Origin: Halobaculum sp. XH14
GTDB lineage: Archaea > Halobacteriota > Halobacteria > Halobacteriales > Haloferacaceae
DNA: 64,000 bases
Reading direction: 5' to 3'
Assembly: GCF_032116555.1 (NCBI RefSeq)
Contig: NZ_CP134949.1
Coordinates: 2,108,001 to 2,172,000, forward strand
In this document: positions 17,051-24,921 of the stretch, in pieces
Numbering within the stretch: the stretch's first letter is position 1
How the letters are laid out: each line of letters begins with the position of its first letter
Made by a program: the position numbers and the translations under genes
The notes under the pieces: model-generated
Told to the model about the DNA's origin: nothing
Seen by the model: the letters and a program-made list of their open reading frames with translations, nothing else
Databases searched by the model: none

Positions 17051-17518
17051 ATGGACGCAGCCGACCTGGACGTGGTCGACCTCGACCGGAGCGACGCCGA
17101 GGAACTGCTGTCGCGCTACCGCGAGTACGGCTGGTGGGACGAGCGCGAACGCGAGGCGGTGGCCGAGGCGCTGGCACACACGGACCTCGCGATCGGACTC
17201 CGGGACGGGACGACCCTCGTCGCCTCGGCACGGGTGATCACCGACTTCGTCTACTACGCCCGGGTGTACGACGTCATCGTCGCCGCGGACCGGCGCGGCG
17301 AGGGGCTCGGCCGAAAACTCCTCTCGGCCATTCTCGCGGACGACCGACTCGCCGACGTGAACCCCGTTCTGCTGTGCCGGGACGGGCTCGTTCCGTTCTA
17401 CGAGTCGGTGGGCTTCGAGCCGTACCCGGAGACGGTCGATGCGCCCGAGGGCGAGGACGTCGAACTCCGGCAGCTGATCCACGTCGACGGTGAACTGGAG
17501 GACGCCGGGGGCGAGTGA
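17051..17518 (+). CDS. GNAT-family N-acetyltransferase
   Basis: This 155-residue protein has the acetyl-CoA pyrophosphate loop RRGEGLG (81-87), preceded by the beta strand VYDVIVAAD and followed by LLSAILAD and the C-terminal PFYESVGFE block. It transfers an acetyl group from acetyl-CoA to an unknown amine. An in-frame upstream ATG at 17024 was rejected because GGTTATGCC there fits a TATA-like box about 27 nt before the ATG at 17051, giving a leaderless start. It is convergent with the Nudix gene. Confidence 0.85.
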   Translation: MDAADLDVVDLDRSDAEELLSRYREYGWWDEREREAVAEALAHTDLAIGLRDGTTLVASARVITDFVYYARVYDVIVAADRRGEGLGRKLLSAILADDRLADVNPVLLCRDGLVPFYESVGFEPYPETVDAPEGEDVELRQLIHVDGELEDAGGE

Positions 17519-17529
17519 AGAGCCGTGAG

Positions 17530-17988
17530 TCAGTCGAGGGCGACGTCGCGCTCGACCTCGACCAGTCGGGGTTCGCCGTCGTGGTAGACGAACCGGCCGC
17601 GGAACGTCCCGCCCGCGAGCACCGTGGGGAGCCAGTCGCGGTCCGTCTGCCACATCTCCGCGAGCGGAAGGTCCCTGACCGGGAACCACTCCGGGACGGC
17701 CTCCTCGCTTTCGGTCGGTTCGCCGTCGTACGCGGTCGCGCGGTAGACGTGGACGAGCGCGTTCCAGTCCTCGGAGTAGTACTCGAACTCGCCGAGCTTT
17801 TCGGGGTCGCGCACCTCGATGCCGACCTCCTCCCGGACCTCGCGGACGACGCACTCGCGGGGCGTCTCGCCCGGTTCGACCTTGCCGCCGGGGCCGACGT
17901 ACTGGTCGCTGCCCACGCCGCGCTTCTTGTGGATGAGTAGCGTCCGGTCGTCGTCGGTGACGAGGTGACACAGCGTCGCGTCGCGCAT
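17530..17988 (-). CDS. Nudix hydrolase, MutT/MTH1-like
   Basis: This 152-residue protein has an exact Nudix box at 35-57 (GKVEPGE, seven residues, REVREEVGI). The N-terminus [19 protein letters not shown] and [17 protein letters not shown] resemble 8-oxo-dGTP diphosphatases of the MTH1 type, so nucleotide-pool cleaning is likely, although Nudix substrates are hard to predict. It is a cytoplasmic, Mg-dependent enzyme. Its upstream region is the repeat cluster at 18085-18657, so its promoter lies near 18010-18030. Confidence 0.88.
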   Translation of the reverse strand: MRDATLCHLVTDDDRTLLIHKKRGVGSDQYVGPGGKVEPGETPRECVVREVREEVGIEVRDPEKLGEFEYYSEDWNALVHVYRATAYDGEPTESEEAVPEWFPVRDLPLAEMWQTDRDWLPTVLAGGTFRGRFVYHDGEPRLVEVERDVALD

Positions 17989-18155
17989 CTCGTTGGGTTC
18001 CGGTTGGCCGGTGGTGAGTAAACGATGTCGGCCTCTCTGCTAGTTCGGTCGTCGCCTGGAACTGGTCGGTCGTCGCTTCGACCGCCTCGAAAGCTTTCGT
18101 GGCGGTCGACTCGGTGCGGCCGCTGTCGTTCGAAAATCGAAGAGTTTCGTGATGT

Positions 18156-18180
18156 GGTCGGATTCCGCCGGAATCCGACC
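18156..18180. repeat. perfect 11-bp hairpin
   Basis: GGTCGGATTCC (18156-18166) pairs with GGAATCCGACC (18170-18180) across a 3-nt loop. Confidence 0.85.
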
Positions 18181-18185
18181 GCGGA

Positions 18186-18206
18186 CGGGAAACCGACGGT
18201 TTCCCG
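18186..18206. repeat. perfect 9-bp hairpin
   Basis: CGGGAAACC (18186-18194) pairs with GGTTTCCCG (18198-18206) across the loop GAC. Confidence 0.85.
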
Positions 18207-18287
18207 TACTGACGAACGACGCGAGCGCCTTTCGAACCACGCTCCTCGCTCCCTCCGGTCGCGCTGTGGTGCTCGTCGGTCCGCGCC

Positions 18288-18316
18288 GTTCACGAGAGGC
18301 ACGGCGTCTCGTGAAC
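18288..18316. repeat. perfect 10-bp hairpin
   Basis: GTTCACGAGA (18288-18297) pairs with TCTCGTGAAC (18307-18316) across a 9-nt loop. Confidence 0.85.
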
Positions 18317-18339
18317 GCCGCGCGCTACGTGGATTGACT

Positions 18340-18657
18340 GGTCAAATGCGGTCGGCGCGCGGCTGGCGGACCTCCGTGTCCGCCGCCGGCGCGCGAGGGA
18401 TGAGACAGCGACGGCGAGCGCAGCGAGCCGAGCGAACGAATCGGCTGCTCACACGAGCGGAGCGAGGGTGATTCCGAGGAGCGTGCTCCGAGGTAAGGGA
18501 GGCTTGTGGCTGCCGTGCGGTGCGGGGCGGTGGGTGGGACTGAAAGGGGCCGCGGCGGTCGGCGAACCCCGAACTCGCAAGCACCACAGCGCGACCGCAG
18601 GGAGCGCGAGGAGCGCAGCGCGGTTCGCGGGAGCCGAGCGCCGCGGGGGCTTTCGAG
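18340..18657 (-). repeat. dispersed intergenic repeat, copy D2 (full form, inverted)
   Basis: In reverse complement it runs from CTCGAAAGCCCCCGC (18657 leftward) through an internal segment bounded by complementary GCGAACC/GGTTCGC blocks, to GGCCCCTTTCAGTCCCACCC (near 18532). The tail with CTCGGAGCACGCTCCTCGGA, GAGCAGCCGATTCG and CATCCCTCGCGCGCC follows. It matches copy A and copy C over its length. Confidence 0.75.
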
Positions 18658-18709
18658 CCGTTAGCACCAGTGAACGCCCCCCAGTTCCGGAAAAGGACTA
18701 CTCGAAACC

Positions 18710-18889
18710 CTACTCCGACGAAGCCCGAGCACGACGGCGATACTCCCCGTACGGGTCCTCGGGCGAGAACGGCGCGGGCGCGGAGTTCACCGCCTCTGCC
18801 CCGCACTCGGGACACGTCGAAGCGAGCGTGTACACCGGGCGCTCGTGACGCCCCTTCCACGCCGAACACTCCTTGATGTCCGATTTCAT
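18710..18889 (-). CDS. nop10: H/ACA ribonucleoprotein subunit Nop10
   Basis: This 59-residue protein starts MKSDIKECSAW. It contains TCPECGAEAVNSAPAPFSPE and ends DPYGEYRRRARASSE, the classical Nop10 C-terminus. Nop10 is a core subunit of the H/ACA pseudouridylation complex. One zinc pair (Cys26, Cys29) is intact, while only Cys8 of the first pair is seen. It follows the eIF2-alpha gene by 37 nt, the order known from other archaea. A PAC2-type chaperone gene, often next in haloarchaea, does not follow. Confidence 0.93.
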   Translation of the reverse strand: MKSDIKECSAWKGRHERPVYTLASTCPECGAEAVNSAPAPFSPEDPYGEYRRRARASSE

Positions 18890-18926
18890 GAATTTCTCCT
18901 CCGGCTCCCGGCCAGCGAGATCGGCC

Positions 18927-19727
18927 CTACTCGTCCTCGGTCTCGCGCTCGCGGTGGAACGCCCCCACGCCGCCCGCGGTCTCGATGGACTGCCGGGCGC
19001 GGTCGGCCGACGCCTCCAGTTCGTTCTCGGCGGTCTTGTAGTCGGGCGCGCGGACGCGGATGCGGTACTCGGGCGCGCCGACGTACGAGACCTCCAGTTC
19101 GACCTCCTCGGGCACCTCGCCGTTGCCCTCGGCGGCCTCCAGGGCTGCCTTCACGTCGTCGACGCCGTCGGCCTCCGCGGACTCGAGGTCAACGTAGCCC
19201 GTGACGTTGACGTACGGGACCGAGACGTTCTCGCGGGCGGCCTCCACGATGGCGTCGATCTCGTCGTCGTCGAGGTCCGTGTCCGAAAGCGCCTCCTCGC
19301 CGTGGATGGCCGCCTCCTCGAAGCCGTCGTACATCGAGCCGAACGCCGAGTAGAGCGCCTCCGCGACGCGGGTGTACTGCTCGTCGCTCACGTCCTCGCC
19401 GAACGCGATGGTCATCCAGTTGTCCGCCTTGCGCTCGTTCTTCCACTCCTGGATCTTGTCCGAGCGCTGGTGGTCGTTGACGTCCTTGATCGAGAGGTCG
19501 ATCTGCTGGGACGACTCGTCGACGTCGAGCACCTTCGCCACGACGCGCTCGCCGACGCTCACGTGGTCCCGGATGTTCTTGATCCACCCGCTCGCGACCT
19601 CGCTGACGTGGGTCAGGCCGCGCTTGTCCTCGTACTCGTCCAGGTCCACGAACACGCCGAAGTCGGTGATCTCGTCGACCTCGCCGACGACGAGTTCGCC
19701 CTTCTCGGGCCAGCCGCTGAATTTCAT
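18927..19727 (-). CDS. eif2a: translation initiation factor aIF2 subunit alpha
   Basis: This 266-residue protein starts [17 protein letters not shown]. An S1 RNA-binding domain occupies about 8-83 ([49 protein letters not shown]). A helical middle domain and a C-terminal alpha/beta domain follow ([25 protein letters not shown]). The aIF2 trimer brings initiator Met-tRNA to the ribosome. The longer open frame up to 19943 was rejected because the family start is here. It sits downstream of the eL44 and eS27 genes. Confidence 0.96.
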   Translation of the reverse strand: MKFSGWPEKGELVVGEVDEITDFGVFVDLDEYEDKRGLTHVSEVASGWIKNIRDHVSVGERVVAKVLDVDESSQQIDLSIKDVNDHQRSDKIQEWKNERKADNWMTIAFGEDVSDEQYTRVAEALYSAFGSMYDGFEEAAIHGEEALSDTDLDDDEIDAIVEAARENVSVPYVNVTGYVDLESAEADGVDDVKAALEAAEGNGEVPEEVELEVSYVGAPEYRIRVRAPDYKTAENELEASADRARQSIETAGGVGAFHRERETEDE

Positions 19728-19851
19728 GGTCGGGGATAACGGGCGGAGCGTAATACGGTTTCCCTCTCGGGGCGGCGGAGCGGTGGCCGTGGACGACGCT
19801 GCTGCTCGGTCGTGACCCGGCTGGACGGAAAAACGGGAGGGGCGGACCGGT

Positions 19852-20028
19852 TCAGGCGCGCTGCTCGACGGTCTCGACGACCTCGCCGGCGAACGCGGCG
19901 TCGCCGCCGGTCGGCGACGCGAGCGTCGTCCCGCAGACCGCACAGTTCACCACGGAGGACGCCTTGCCGAAGACGACCTGCTCGTTCTCACAGTCCGGAC
20001 ACCGGACGCGGTAGAAGGCTCCTGCCAT
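19852..20028 (-). CDS. rps27e: ribosomal protein eS27
   Basis: This 58-residue zinc-ribbon protein has Cys10, Cys13, Cys29 and Cys32 ([16 protein letters not shown]), the full set of metal ligands. The start ATG at 20028 lies 2 nt after the stop of eL44, and the length is normal for archaeal eS27. It is a small-subunit ribosomal protein in one operon with eL44, aIF2-alpha and Nop10. Confidence 0.96.
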   Translation of the reverse strand: MAGAFYRVRCPDCENEQVVFGKASSVVNCAVCGTTLASPTGGDAAFAGEVVETVEQRA

Positions 20029-20030
20029 CC

Positions 20031-20312
20031 TTACTCCTGGAAGGTGAGTCGGCCGGCGCGCCAGCCCTCGCGCATGTGGGCCTTGCCGCACTCGCCACAG
20101 CGGTACTTCAGGTGGGTCTTCTTCGTCGGCTTGTCGCCGCCGGGCACCTTCGAGAACTTGCCGGCGTTCCCGATGACCGACGTGCCGCGGGCCTGCTGGC
20201 GGTCGGTCCACTTCATGCCGGTCTCGCGGCCCTTCCGGACCTTCTCGACCTCGACCTCGTGGTGTTCGTTACAGTGCGGACAGTACGTGTTCATGCGTCG
20301 TGGCATCTCCAT
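20031..20312 (-). CDS. rpl44e: ribosomal protein eL44
   Basis: This 93-residue protein starts [20 protein letters not shown]. Its zinc ligands are Cys11, Cys14, Cys72 and Cys75, and it has the conserved [20 protein letters not shown] block. It is a large-subunit protein near the E site. It is the first gene of the four-gene translation operon, with a TATA-like box at 20350-20358. Confidence 0.97.
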   Translation of the reverse strand: MEMPRRMNTYCPHCNEHHEVEVEKVRKGRETGMKWTDRQQARGTSVIGNAGKFSKVPGGDKPTKKTHLKYRCGECGKAHMREGWRAGRLTFQE

Positions 20313-20349
20313 GGCGAGATCTCCTCTTGGCCACGACTACTGGTCGGGT

Positions 20350-20358
20350 GCTTAAAAC
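20350..20358 (-). promoter_or_regulatory. TATA-like box of the eL44-eS27-aIF2alpha-nop10 operon
   Basis: GTTTTAAGC on the minus strand lies 38-46 nt before the eL44 start, which implies a leader of roughly 15 nt. Confidence 0.5.
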
Positions 20359-20454
20359 GCATTTGGTCCGGCGACGCCGTGCGGGAGCGTCACGCGCGGC
20401 CCGCCCGGGTGTGGTCGGTCGCCCCGGCGCGTCCGGGTCCCCGTGAAACGACGC

Positions 20455-21450
20455 TCAGGCCAGCGGGGTCCGCTCGACGACCGTGCCGTCGTAGGTGGGG
20501 TACTGCTCGACGAGTTCCCCGTCCTGTAGGTCCCCCTCCTCGACCATCTCCTCGAGCAGCCACCAGGCCACCTCGACGTGGTCCGCCTTGACGGTGTAGA
20601 ACTCCTCGGGGACGCCGAGGTCGACGAGGCGCGCGGCGTCGGCGTACGTCTTCCCGTACACCAGGGTCCCGTCCTCGGTCACGTCGTCGAACGGCCGGCG
20701 GACGTTCTTCGCCATTCGCTTCAGCCGGTTCCGGTGCTGGGCGGCGTCCTTGAACACGCTCGTACAGAAGTAGACGCGCTCGTGGTCGCCCATCGCGTCG
20801 AGGATCTCCGCCTTCGAGCCGTCGACCGCCGACATGTGGCCCTCCTGGAGTTCGAACCCCTCCTGTTGCATCCGGCGGTAGTTCCCCTGGCTCATCTCGA
20901 ACTCGTTGACGTTACAGAAGTCCGCGGCACCCTCGTCGAGGAACTCGAGGAACTCCTCCTCGGCGCGGATGCCCGGAATCTCGAACGCGGGCGTGAGCCC
21001 CTCCTCGCGCGCGACGTGGAGGATCTCCTCCCACTCCGTGCCGTGCATCTCGCCCCACAGCTCGTAGGGCGGGTGGAAGCGAATCTCGTCGAGCCCCGCC
21101 TCGGAGAGCCGTCGCATGTTCTCCCGGCCGCCGGTGATGCCGGTGTACAGGTGCGTGTGGTGGTCCTCGCCGAACTCGTCTTTCAGCAGCGAGAGGTAGC
21201 GGCAGGTTCGGTCCATCGCCTCCTGTGGTTCTCCGCCGGTGATGGAGGTGCCCAGCGCGTCCATCCGGTGGGCCTCCTCCAGGACGTCCTCCTCGCAGGT
21301 GACCTCGCGCTCGTTGGCGTACACCGTGTTCACGTTCTTCCGGTTCTCGCCGAGCGGGCAGTAAAAGCAGTCGCGCTGGTCGCAGTAGCCGTAGACGAAG
21401 AGCACCATCTTGCCCCCCATCGCGCACTGTTCACAGCCCTTCGAGATCAT
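20455..21450 (-). CDS. radical SAM protein related to PFL-activating enzymes (COG2108 type)
   Basis: This 331-residue protein has the cluster motif YCDQRDCFYCP (Cys23, Cys28, Cys31), which is CX4CX2C rather than the usual CX3CX2C. GYGYC-type entry strands precede it and a GGEP motif (SITGGEPQEAM) follows. The N-terminus carries an extra CEQC pair (Cys6, Cys9). It is an archaeal family of unknown substrate that should bind a 4Fe-4S cluster and cleave S-adenosylmethionine. It is a single-gene unit with no clear pathway partner nearby. Confidence 0.85.
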   Translation of the reverse strand: MISKGCEQCAMGGKMVLFVYGYCDQRDCFYCPLGENRKNVNTVYANEREVTCEEDVLEEAHRMDALGTSITGGEPQEAMDRTCRYLSLLKDEFGEDHHTHLYTGITGGRENMRRLSEAGLDEIRFHPPYELWGEMHGTEWEEILHVAREEGLTPAFEIPGIRAEEEFLEFLDEGAADFCNVNEFEMSQGNYRRMQQEGFELQEGHMSAVDGSKAEILDAMGDHERVYFCTSVFKDAAQHRNRLKRMAKNVRRPFDDVTEDGTLVYGKTYADAARLVDLGVPEEFYTVKADHVEVAWWLLEEMVEEGDLQDGELVEQYPTYDGTVVERTPLA

Positions 21451-21630
21451 TTCGGTACCCGACGTTCGCCGCGGAACGGCAAAAACGCCCCGACTCGCAC
21501 CCGCGCACGTGGGTCACAGCCACGGTCACGGCGAGTGGACCCGTGAACGGGGAGTGCGTCCCGCGAAGACGCCGGGTCGAGCCGCACACACCACGAAACT
21601 CATTACGTTCGACCGCATCCGGTCACCAAC

Positions 21631-22287
21631 ATGAACAGACGAACGGTCCTTCGGACGGCCGGCATGATCGGCGTCGCCAGCGCGAGCGCGGGCTGTCTCG
21701 GCGTTCTTACCGGATCGCAGCCTGCCGAGTTCGCCTCGGGCACCGCGACCGTCTCCGGGTCGGCCCTCGAGGAGACCGGCTACGAGTCGGTCGGCGTGGA
21801 GTCGCTGGAGGTCGATCGGACGATCTCGGTCGCGGGCCAGGAGCGGCGGGTGATCGTGACGAACCGGCTGGCACAGTACGACAAGAGCGTCGATCTGCCG
21901 ACGGGCGACAGCTACCGCGGCGCGCTGTTCGCCCTGCTGGCGACGCCGGCGGTCGAGGTGCTGGGCCGGTCAGTGAACCCGGTGGCCGAACTCGGCACCG
22001 GCGAACTCGCCCGTCGCGTCCTGTCCCAGTACGAGGGCTTCGGCAGCCTCGACGAGGAGGGGACCGAGACGGTCTCCATCCTCGGGACGGACACGGAAGT
22101 CGGGCTGTTTCTCACCGAGGCCGAAGTCACCTCCGACGTGACGACCGAGGTCCGCATTCACGTCGCGGAGGCGGTTCGCGTCGAGGACGACTTCGTCGTC
22201 GCCGTCGGCGCGTACCCGACGCTCATGTCCGAGGAGGGCGACGCGGTGGGGACGCTGATGGAGTCCGTCGAACACGAACCCAACTGA
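21631..22287 (+). CDS. Tat-exported haloarchaeal lipoprotein (DUF6517-like)
   Basis: This 218-residue protein starts MNRRTVLRTAGMIGVASAS, a twin-arginine signal followed by the lipobox SAGC with Cys21 as the lipid-modified residue. The mature part begins with an acidic, threonine-rich strand pattern (FASGTATVSGSALEETGYES) and contains LEVDRTISVAGQERRVIVTN. From memory this resembles DUF6517, a haloarchaeal surface lipoprotein family of unknown role. It should be anchored on the outer face of the cell membrane. An ATTACG box about 28 nt upstream supports the start. Confidence 0.8.
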   Translation: MNRRTVLRTAGMIGVASASAGCLGVLTGSQPAEFASGTATVSGSALEETGYESVGVESLEVDRTISVAGQERRVIVTNRLAQYDKSVDLPTGDSYRGALFALLATPAVEVLGRSVNPVAELGTGELARRVLSQYEGFGSLDEEGTETVSILGTDTEVGLFLTEAEVTSDVTTEVRIHVAEAVRVEDDFVVAVGAYPTLMSEEGDAVGTLMESVEHEPN

Positions 22288-22380
22288 GCCGCACGAGCGC
22301 CCAAACGGCCCGCGTGACACGAACTGAACCGCACCGAACCCGTCCGCCCGGGCGCGACGACTGCGACCCGTCCCCGAAAA

Positions 22381-22391
22381 CAGATATACCC
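22381..22391 (+). promoter_or_regulatory. TATA-like box of the DUF373 gene
   Basis: AGATATACCC upstream of the ATG at 22413, at the right spacing for leaderless transcription. Confidence 0.5.
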
Positions 22392-22412
22392 GGAACGTCC
22401 TAGCGCACCACG

Positions 22413-23546
22413 ATGCTGCTGGTCCTCCCAGTCGACCTCGACGACGACCTCGGTCGCAAGACCGGGCGGTCAACGCCCGTCATCGGGCGTGACGAGGTCG
22501 AGGACGCCGCAGTCGCGCTGGCGACGGCCGACCCGGAGGACTCCGACGTGAACGTGCTCTTCCAGGCGGTCCACACGTACGACGAACTCGTCGCGGACGA
22601 GTCCGTCGAGGAGGAAGTCGCCGTCGCCGCGGTGACGGGCGTCGACGGGGGGGACGTCCAGGCCAACCGCGCCGTCGGCGACGAGGTCGACACGGTGCTC
22701 GCGGCGCTGGCGACCGGCGAGGACGTGCGCGCCATCGTCATCACGGACGGCGCCCAGGACGAGTCGGTGCTGCCGGTCATCCGTTCTCGCGTCCCGCTCG
22801 ACGGCGTCCGGCGCGTCGTCGTCCGGCAGGCACAGGACCTCGAATCGATCTACTACACGATGAAGCAGGTGCTCGCGGACCCGGAGACGCGGGGGACCGT
22901 GCTCGTGCCGCTGGGCGTGCTGTTGCTCATCTACCCGTTCTCGGTCATCGCCGGCATCCTCGACATTCCCGGTGCGGTCGTGCTGGGGCTCGTCTCGGCG
23001 CTGCTCGGGCTCTACACCCTCTTTCGGGGGCTCGGCCTGGAGCGCGCCGTGGACTCGACGGTCGAGCAGGTGCGCAACAGCCTCTACGCCGGGCGGGTGA
23101 CGTTCATCACGTACGTCGTCGCGCTGGCGCTGCTGGTCGTCGGCAGCGTGCAGGGGTTCGAGACGCTGTCGAGGGTCGAATCGGCGACCGGACCGCTCCG
23201 GCTCGAGACCGAGGTCGCGGTGTTCGTCCATGCGGCGGTCCAGTGGGCCGCGGCAGCGGGGATCACCTCGTCGCTCGGCCAGGTGACCGACGAGTACCTG
23301 AACGACAGCTTCCACTGGCGCTACCTCAACGCGCCGTTCTACGTCGCCGCCATCGCCATCGTCCTGTACGGCCTCTCGGGCTACTTCGCACCCCCGGGTG
23401 CCGGCGACGTCCTCGTGCGCCTCACGCTACAGGAGCTGGCGATGGCGCTGACGGTCGGCACGCTGCTCGGGGTGCTCTCGACGCTCACGTTCGCCATCGC
23501 CGAGTCGCGCGAGGAGGGGGAAGAGGAGACGGCAAAGCCCGCATGA
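22413..23546 (+). CDS. DUF373 family membrane protein
   Basis: This 377-residue protein starts MLLVLPVDLDDDLGRKTG, the signature start of archaeal DUF373. The cytoplasmic N-terminal domain (1-150) holds AVATGVDGGDVQANR- and VIVITDGAQDE-like segments. The C-terminal half has about six membrane helices (LVPLGVLLLIYPFSVIAGI onwards) ending in an acidic tail. Function unknown across archaea. The TATA-like AGATATACCC (22381-22391) lies 22-32 nt upstream of the start, so it is probably leaderless. Confidence 0.92.
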   Translation: MLLVLPVDLDDDLGRKTGRSTPVIGRDEVEDAAVALATADPEDSDVNVLFQAVHTYDELVADESVEEEVAVAAVTGVDGGDVQANRAVGDEVDTVLAALATGEDVRAIVITDGAQDESVLPVIRSRVPLDGVRRVVVRQAQDLESIYYTMKQVLADPETRGTVLVPLGVLLLIYPFSVIAGILDIPGAVVLGLVSALLGLYTLFRGLGLERAVDSTVEQVRNSLYAGRVTFITYVVALALLVVGSVQGFETLSRVESATGPLRLETEVAVFVHAAVQWAAAAGITSSLGQVTDEYLNDSFHWRYLNAPFYVAAIAIVLYGLSGYFAPPGAGDVLVRLTLQELAMALTVGTLLGVLSTLTFAIAESREEGEEETAKPA

Positions 23547-23587
23547 GGACCCATCGCGGTCGCGGCGAAGGGGTCCGGGAGGACGAC

Positions 23588-24052
23588 TCACTCCCCCAGC
23601 GTGACGCTCTCGTCTGCCGCGTTCCGGAGGGCGTCCGAACGGCCGTACGTCCCGGGCGCGATGGCGAGCGTCCGAAGGCCGCGCTCGTTAGCGACCTCCA
23701 GTGCAGGCTTGAAGTCCGTGTCGCGGGACGCGACCGCGACGGTGCCGGCGCGGCCGGTGACCGCGAACGTGGCGACGTCGACCGCGAGCTTCACGTCGAC
23801 GTCGCCACTCGTCACGACGACCTGGAAGCCGCGGGCCTCCGCGGCCTGGATGAGTCCCGGCGTCGCGTGCTCGTCGAGGTAGAGCCGGGCCGTGACCAGG
23901 TCGCCGGCGTCGGCCGCGGCCGCCCGAATGTCGTCGAGGTCGACGTCGAACTCCTCCCGGAGGACGTTGGGGCCGTCGACGAACAGCGCGACGCCGCCAT
24001 CGGCGCCGACGCTTCCGCCGAGTCGGTCCCGAAGCCGCTCCAGCAGTTCCAT
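23588..24052 (-). CDS. NYN-domain (PIN-like) putative RNase
   Basis: This 154-residue protein has FVDGPN at 24-29, the first acidic motif of NYN nucleases. Middle acidic residues lie in VTSGDVDVKLAVD, and SRDTDFKPAL is the third motif. It resembles the archaeal TIGR00288 family. NYN proteins are metal-dependent RNases of the PIN superfamily, with target RNA unknown. Start at 24052 was chosen from family similarity, and the open frame upstream to 24166 is ignored. It is convergent with DUF373. Confidence 0.85.
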   Translation of the reverse strand: MELLERLRDRLGGSVGADGGVALFVDGPNVLREEFDVDLDDIRAAAADAGDLVTARLYLDEHATPGLIQAAEARGFQVVVTSGDVDVKLAVDVATFAVTGRAGTVAVASRDTDFKPALEVANERGLRTLAIAPGTYGRSDALRNAADESVTLGE

Positions 24053-24240
24053 GGCCGGAGGTCCGCTCGTGACCCGATACGCCTTCCGGTTCGAGGCTCC
24101 ACACGGCTCTGCTGGCCGCGACAGCGCAGTGCTGGGACGGGGCGACGGTGGCAACTGACGGCACACGGCGGGACACGGTCCACGTTCGGCGGTGGCGTGA
24201 GAGGGAAATTGACATACCCCAGGCCCACCATCGGTCGGGT

Positions 24241-24687
24241 ATGAGCGACTGGACCGACGCGATCGTCGGCGACAGGATGGCCGTGGACCGCGAGTTCACC
24301 GAGCGGGTCCGTGAATCCCGGTTCTCGAACCAGGAGTGGGGACTCATCATGACCGCCACGGAGTTCGAGATCGAGGACTCGGACGACCCGGAATCGGCAC
24401 GCATCGTCGCCGATACGAGCGATCTGCCGGGCATCATCCCGGAGCTGGACAACATCTCGAACCAGATGAACGCGATGGCGGGCGGCGGGTCGTCGGACGG
24501 CGGCGTGTTCGGCGGCATCCTCGAGGACATCAGGAGCCTCTTCGACGGCGCCTCCGGCGGCGGCGGCGTCGACCGGGAGAAGCTCCAGGCAGCGGAGCGA
24601 CTCACGGGCGAGTACGCCGACGAACTGCAGCGGCACCTCGAATCGAAGGGCACCTGGGAACAGGTCAGGATCGCCTACCAGGAGTAG
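24241..24687 (+). CDS. conserved haloarchaeal protein (DUF5799-like)
   Basis: This 148-residue protein starts MSDWTDAIVGDRMAVDREF. A characteristic FSNQEWGLIMTATEFEIED block and a glycine-rich loop (MAGGGSSDGGVFGG) follow, then a helical end (EYADELQRHLESKGTWEQV). From memory it matches the haloarchaea-specific DUF5799 family of unknown function. It is soluble and acidic. The ATG at 24241 is preceded by GACATACCCC near 24211-24220, a plausible TATA-like box. Confidence 0.75.
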   Translation: MSDWTDAIVGDRMAVDREFTERVRESRFSNQEWGLIMTATEFEIEDSDDPESARIVADTSDLPGIIPELDNISNQMNAMAGGGSSDGGVFGGILEDIRSLFDGASGGGGVDREKLQAAERLTGEYADELQRHLESKGTWEQVRIAYQE

Positions 24688-24739
24688 CCGTTCCCGGACG
24701 GGTCGGCTCCGGGAGGCGACCGGGATCGGACGGCCGTGC

Positions 24740-24889
24740 TCACGGCACGTCGCCCGAGTGGAACATCGTCAGCTCCTCGGCCTCGTAGATGTTGATGAGC
24801 TCCTCGACCAGTTCGTCGTAGCTTTCGCCGTTCTCGCGGAGACCCTTCAGCCGTTCGAGCGTCTCCTCGCTCACCTCGATCTGGGGCAT
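24740..24889 (-). CDS. small RHH-like/antitoxin-like haloarchaeal protein
   Basis: This 49-residue protein, MPQIEVSEETLERLKGLREN onwards, has a beta strand plus two helices, as in ribbon-helix-helix or VapB-like proteins. The helix SYDELVEELINIYEAEEL is conserved-looking. No toxin gene is adjacent. Convergent with DUF5799 and upstream of leuB, reading the same way. The frame is open much further upstream, but only this short version has a sensible start and composition. Confidence 0.65.
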   Translation of the reverse strand: MPQIEVSEETLERLKGLRENGESYDELVEELINIYEAEELTMFHSGDVP

Positions 24890-24921
24890 GTCGGGTGAAG
24901 TTCGACTCGCAGGCGTAAAAA

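Larger units (their letters stand above)
18085..18335 (+). repeat. dispersed intergenic repeat, copy D1 (end truncated, hairpin-rich)
   Basis: It begins CTCGAAAGCTTTCG and shares TCGGTGCGGCCGCTG and GCTCGTCGGTCCGCGCCG with copy C. The conserved end GGCCCCTTTCAGTCCC is missing. The interior holds inverted repeats at 18156-18180, 18186-18206 and 18288-18316. Confidence 0.6.
17989..18709. other. gene-free interval packed with hairpins and two repeat copies
   Basis: 721 nt between nop10 and the Nudix gene contain no supported gene. Two copies of the dispersed repeat in opposite orientation and four consecutive perfect or near-perfect hairpins fill it. Open frames on both strands are by-products of the high G+C content. 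Confidence 0.7.

Noticed and set aside
1451-18657. CRISPR array or spacer remnants suggested by GTGGGACTGAAAG
   Set aside because: The word looks like a CRISPR repeat end, but copies are single and dispersed, have no regular spacers and no cas genes are near.
24740-24889. Toxin-antitoxin module
   Set aside because: The small protein is antitoxin-like in shape, but no toxin gene is adjacent on either side.
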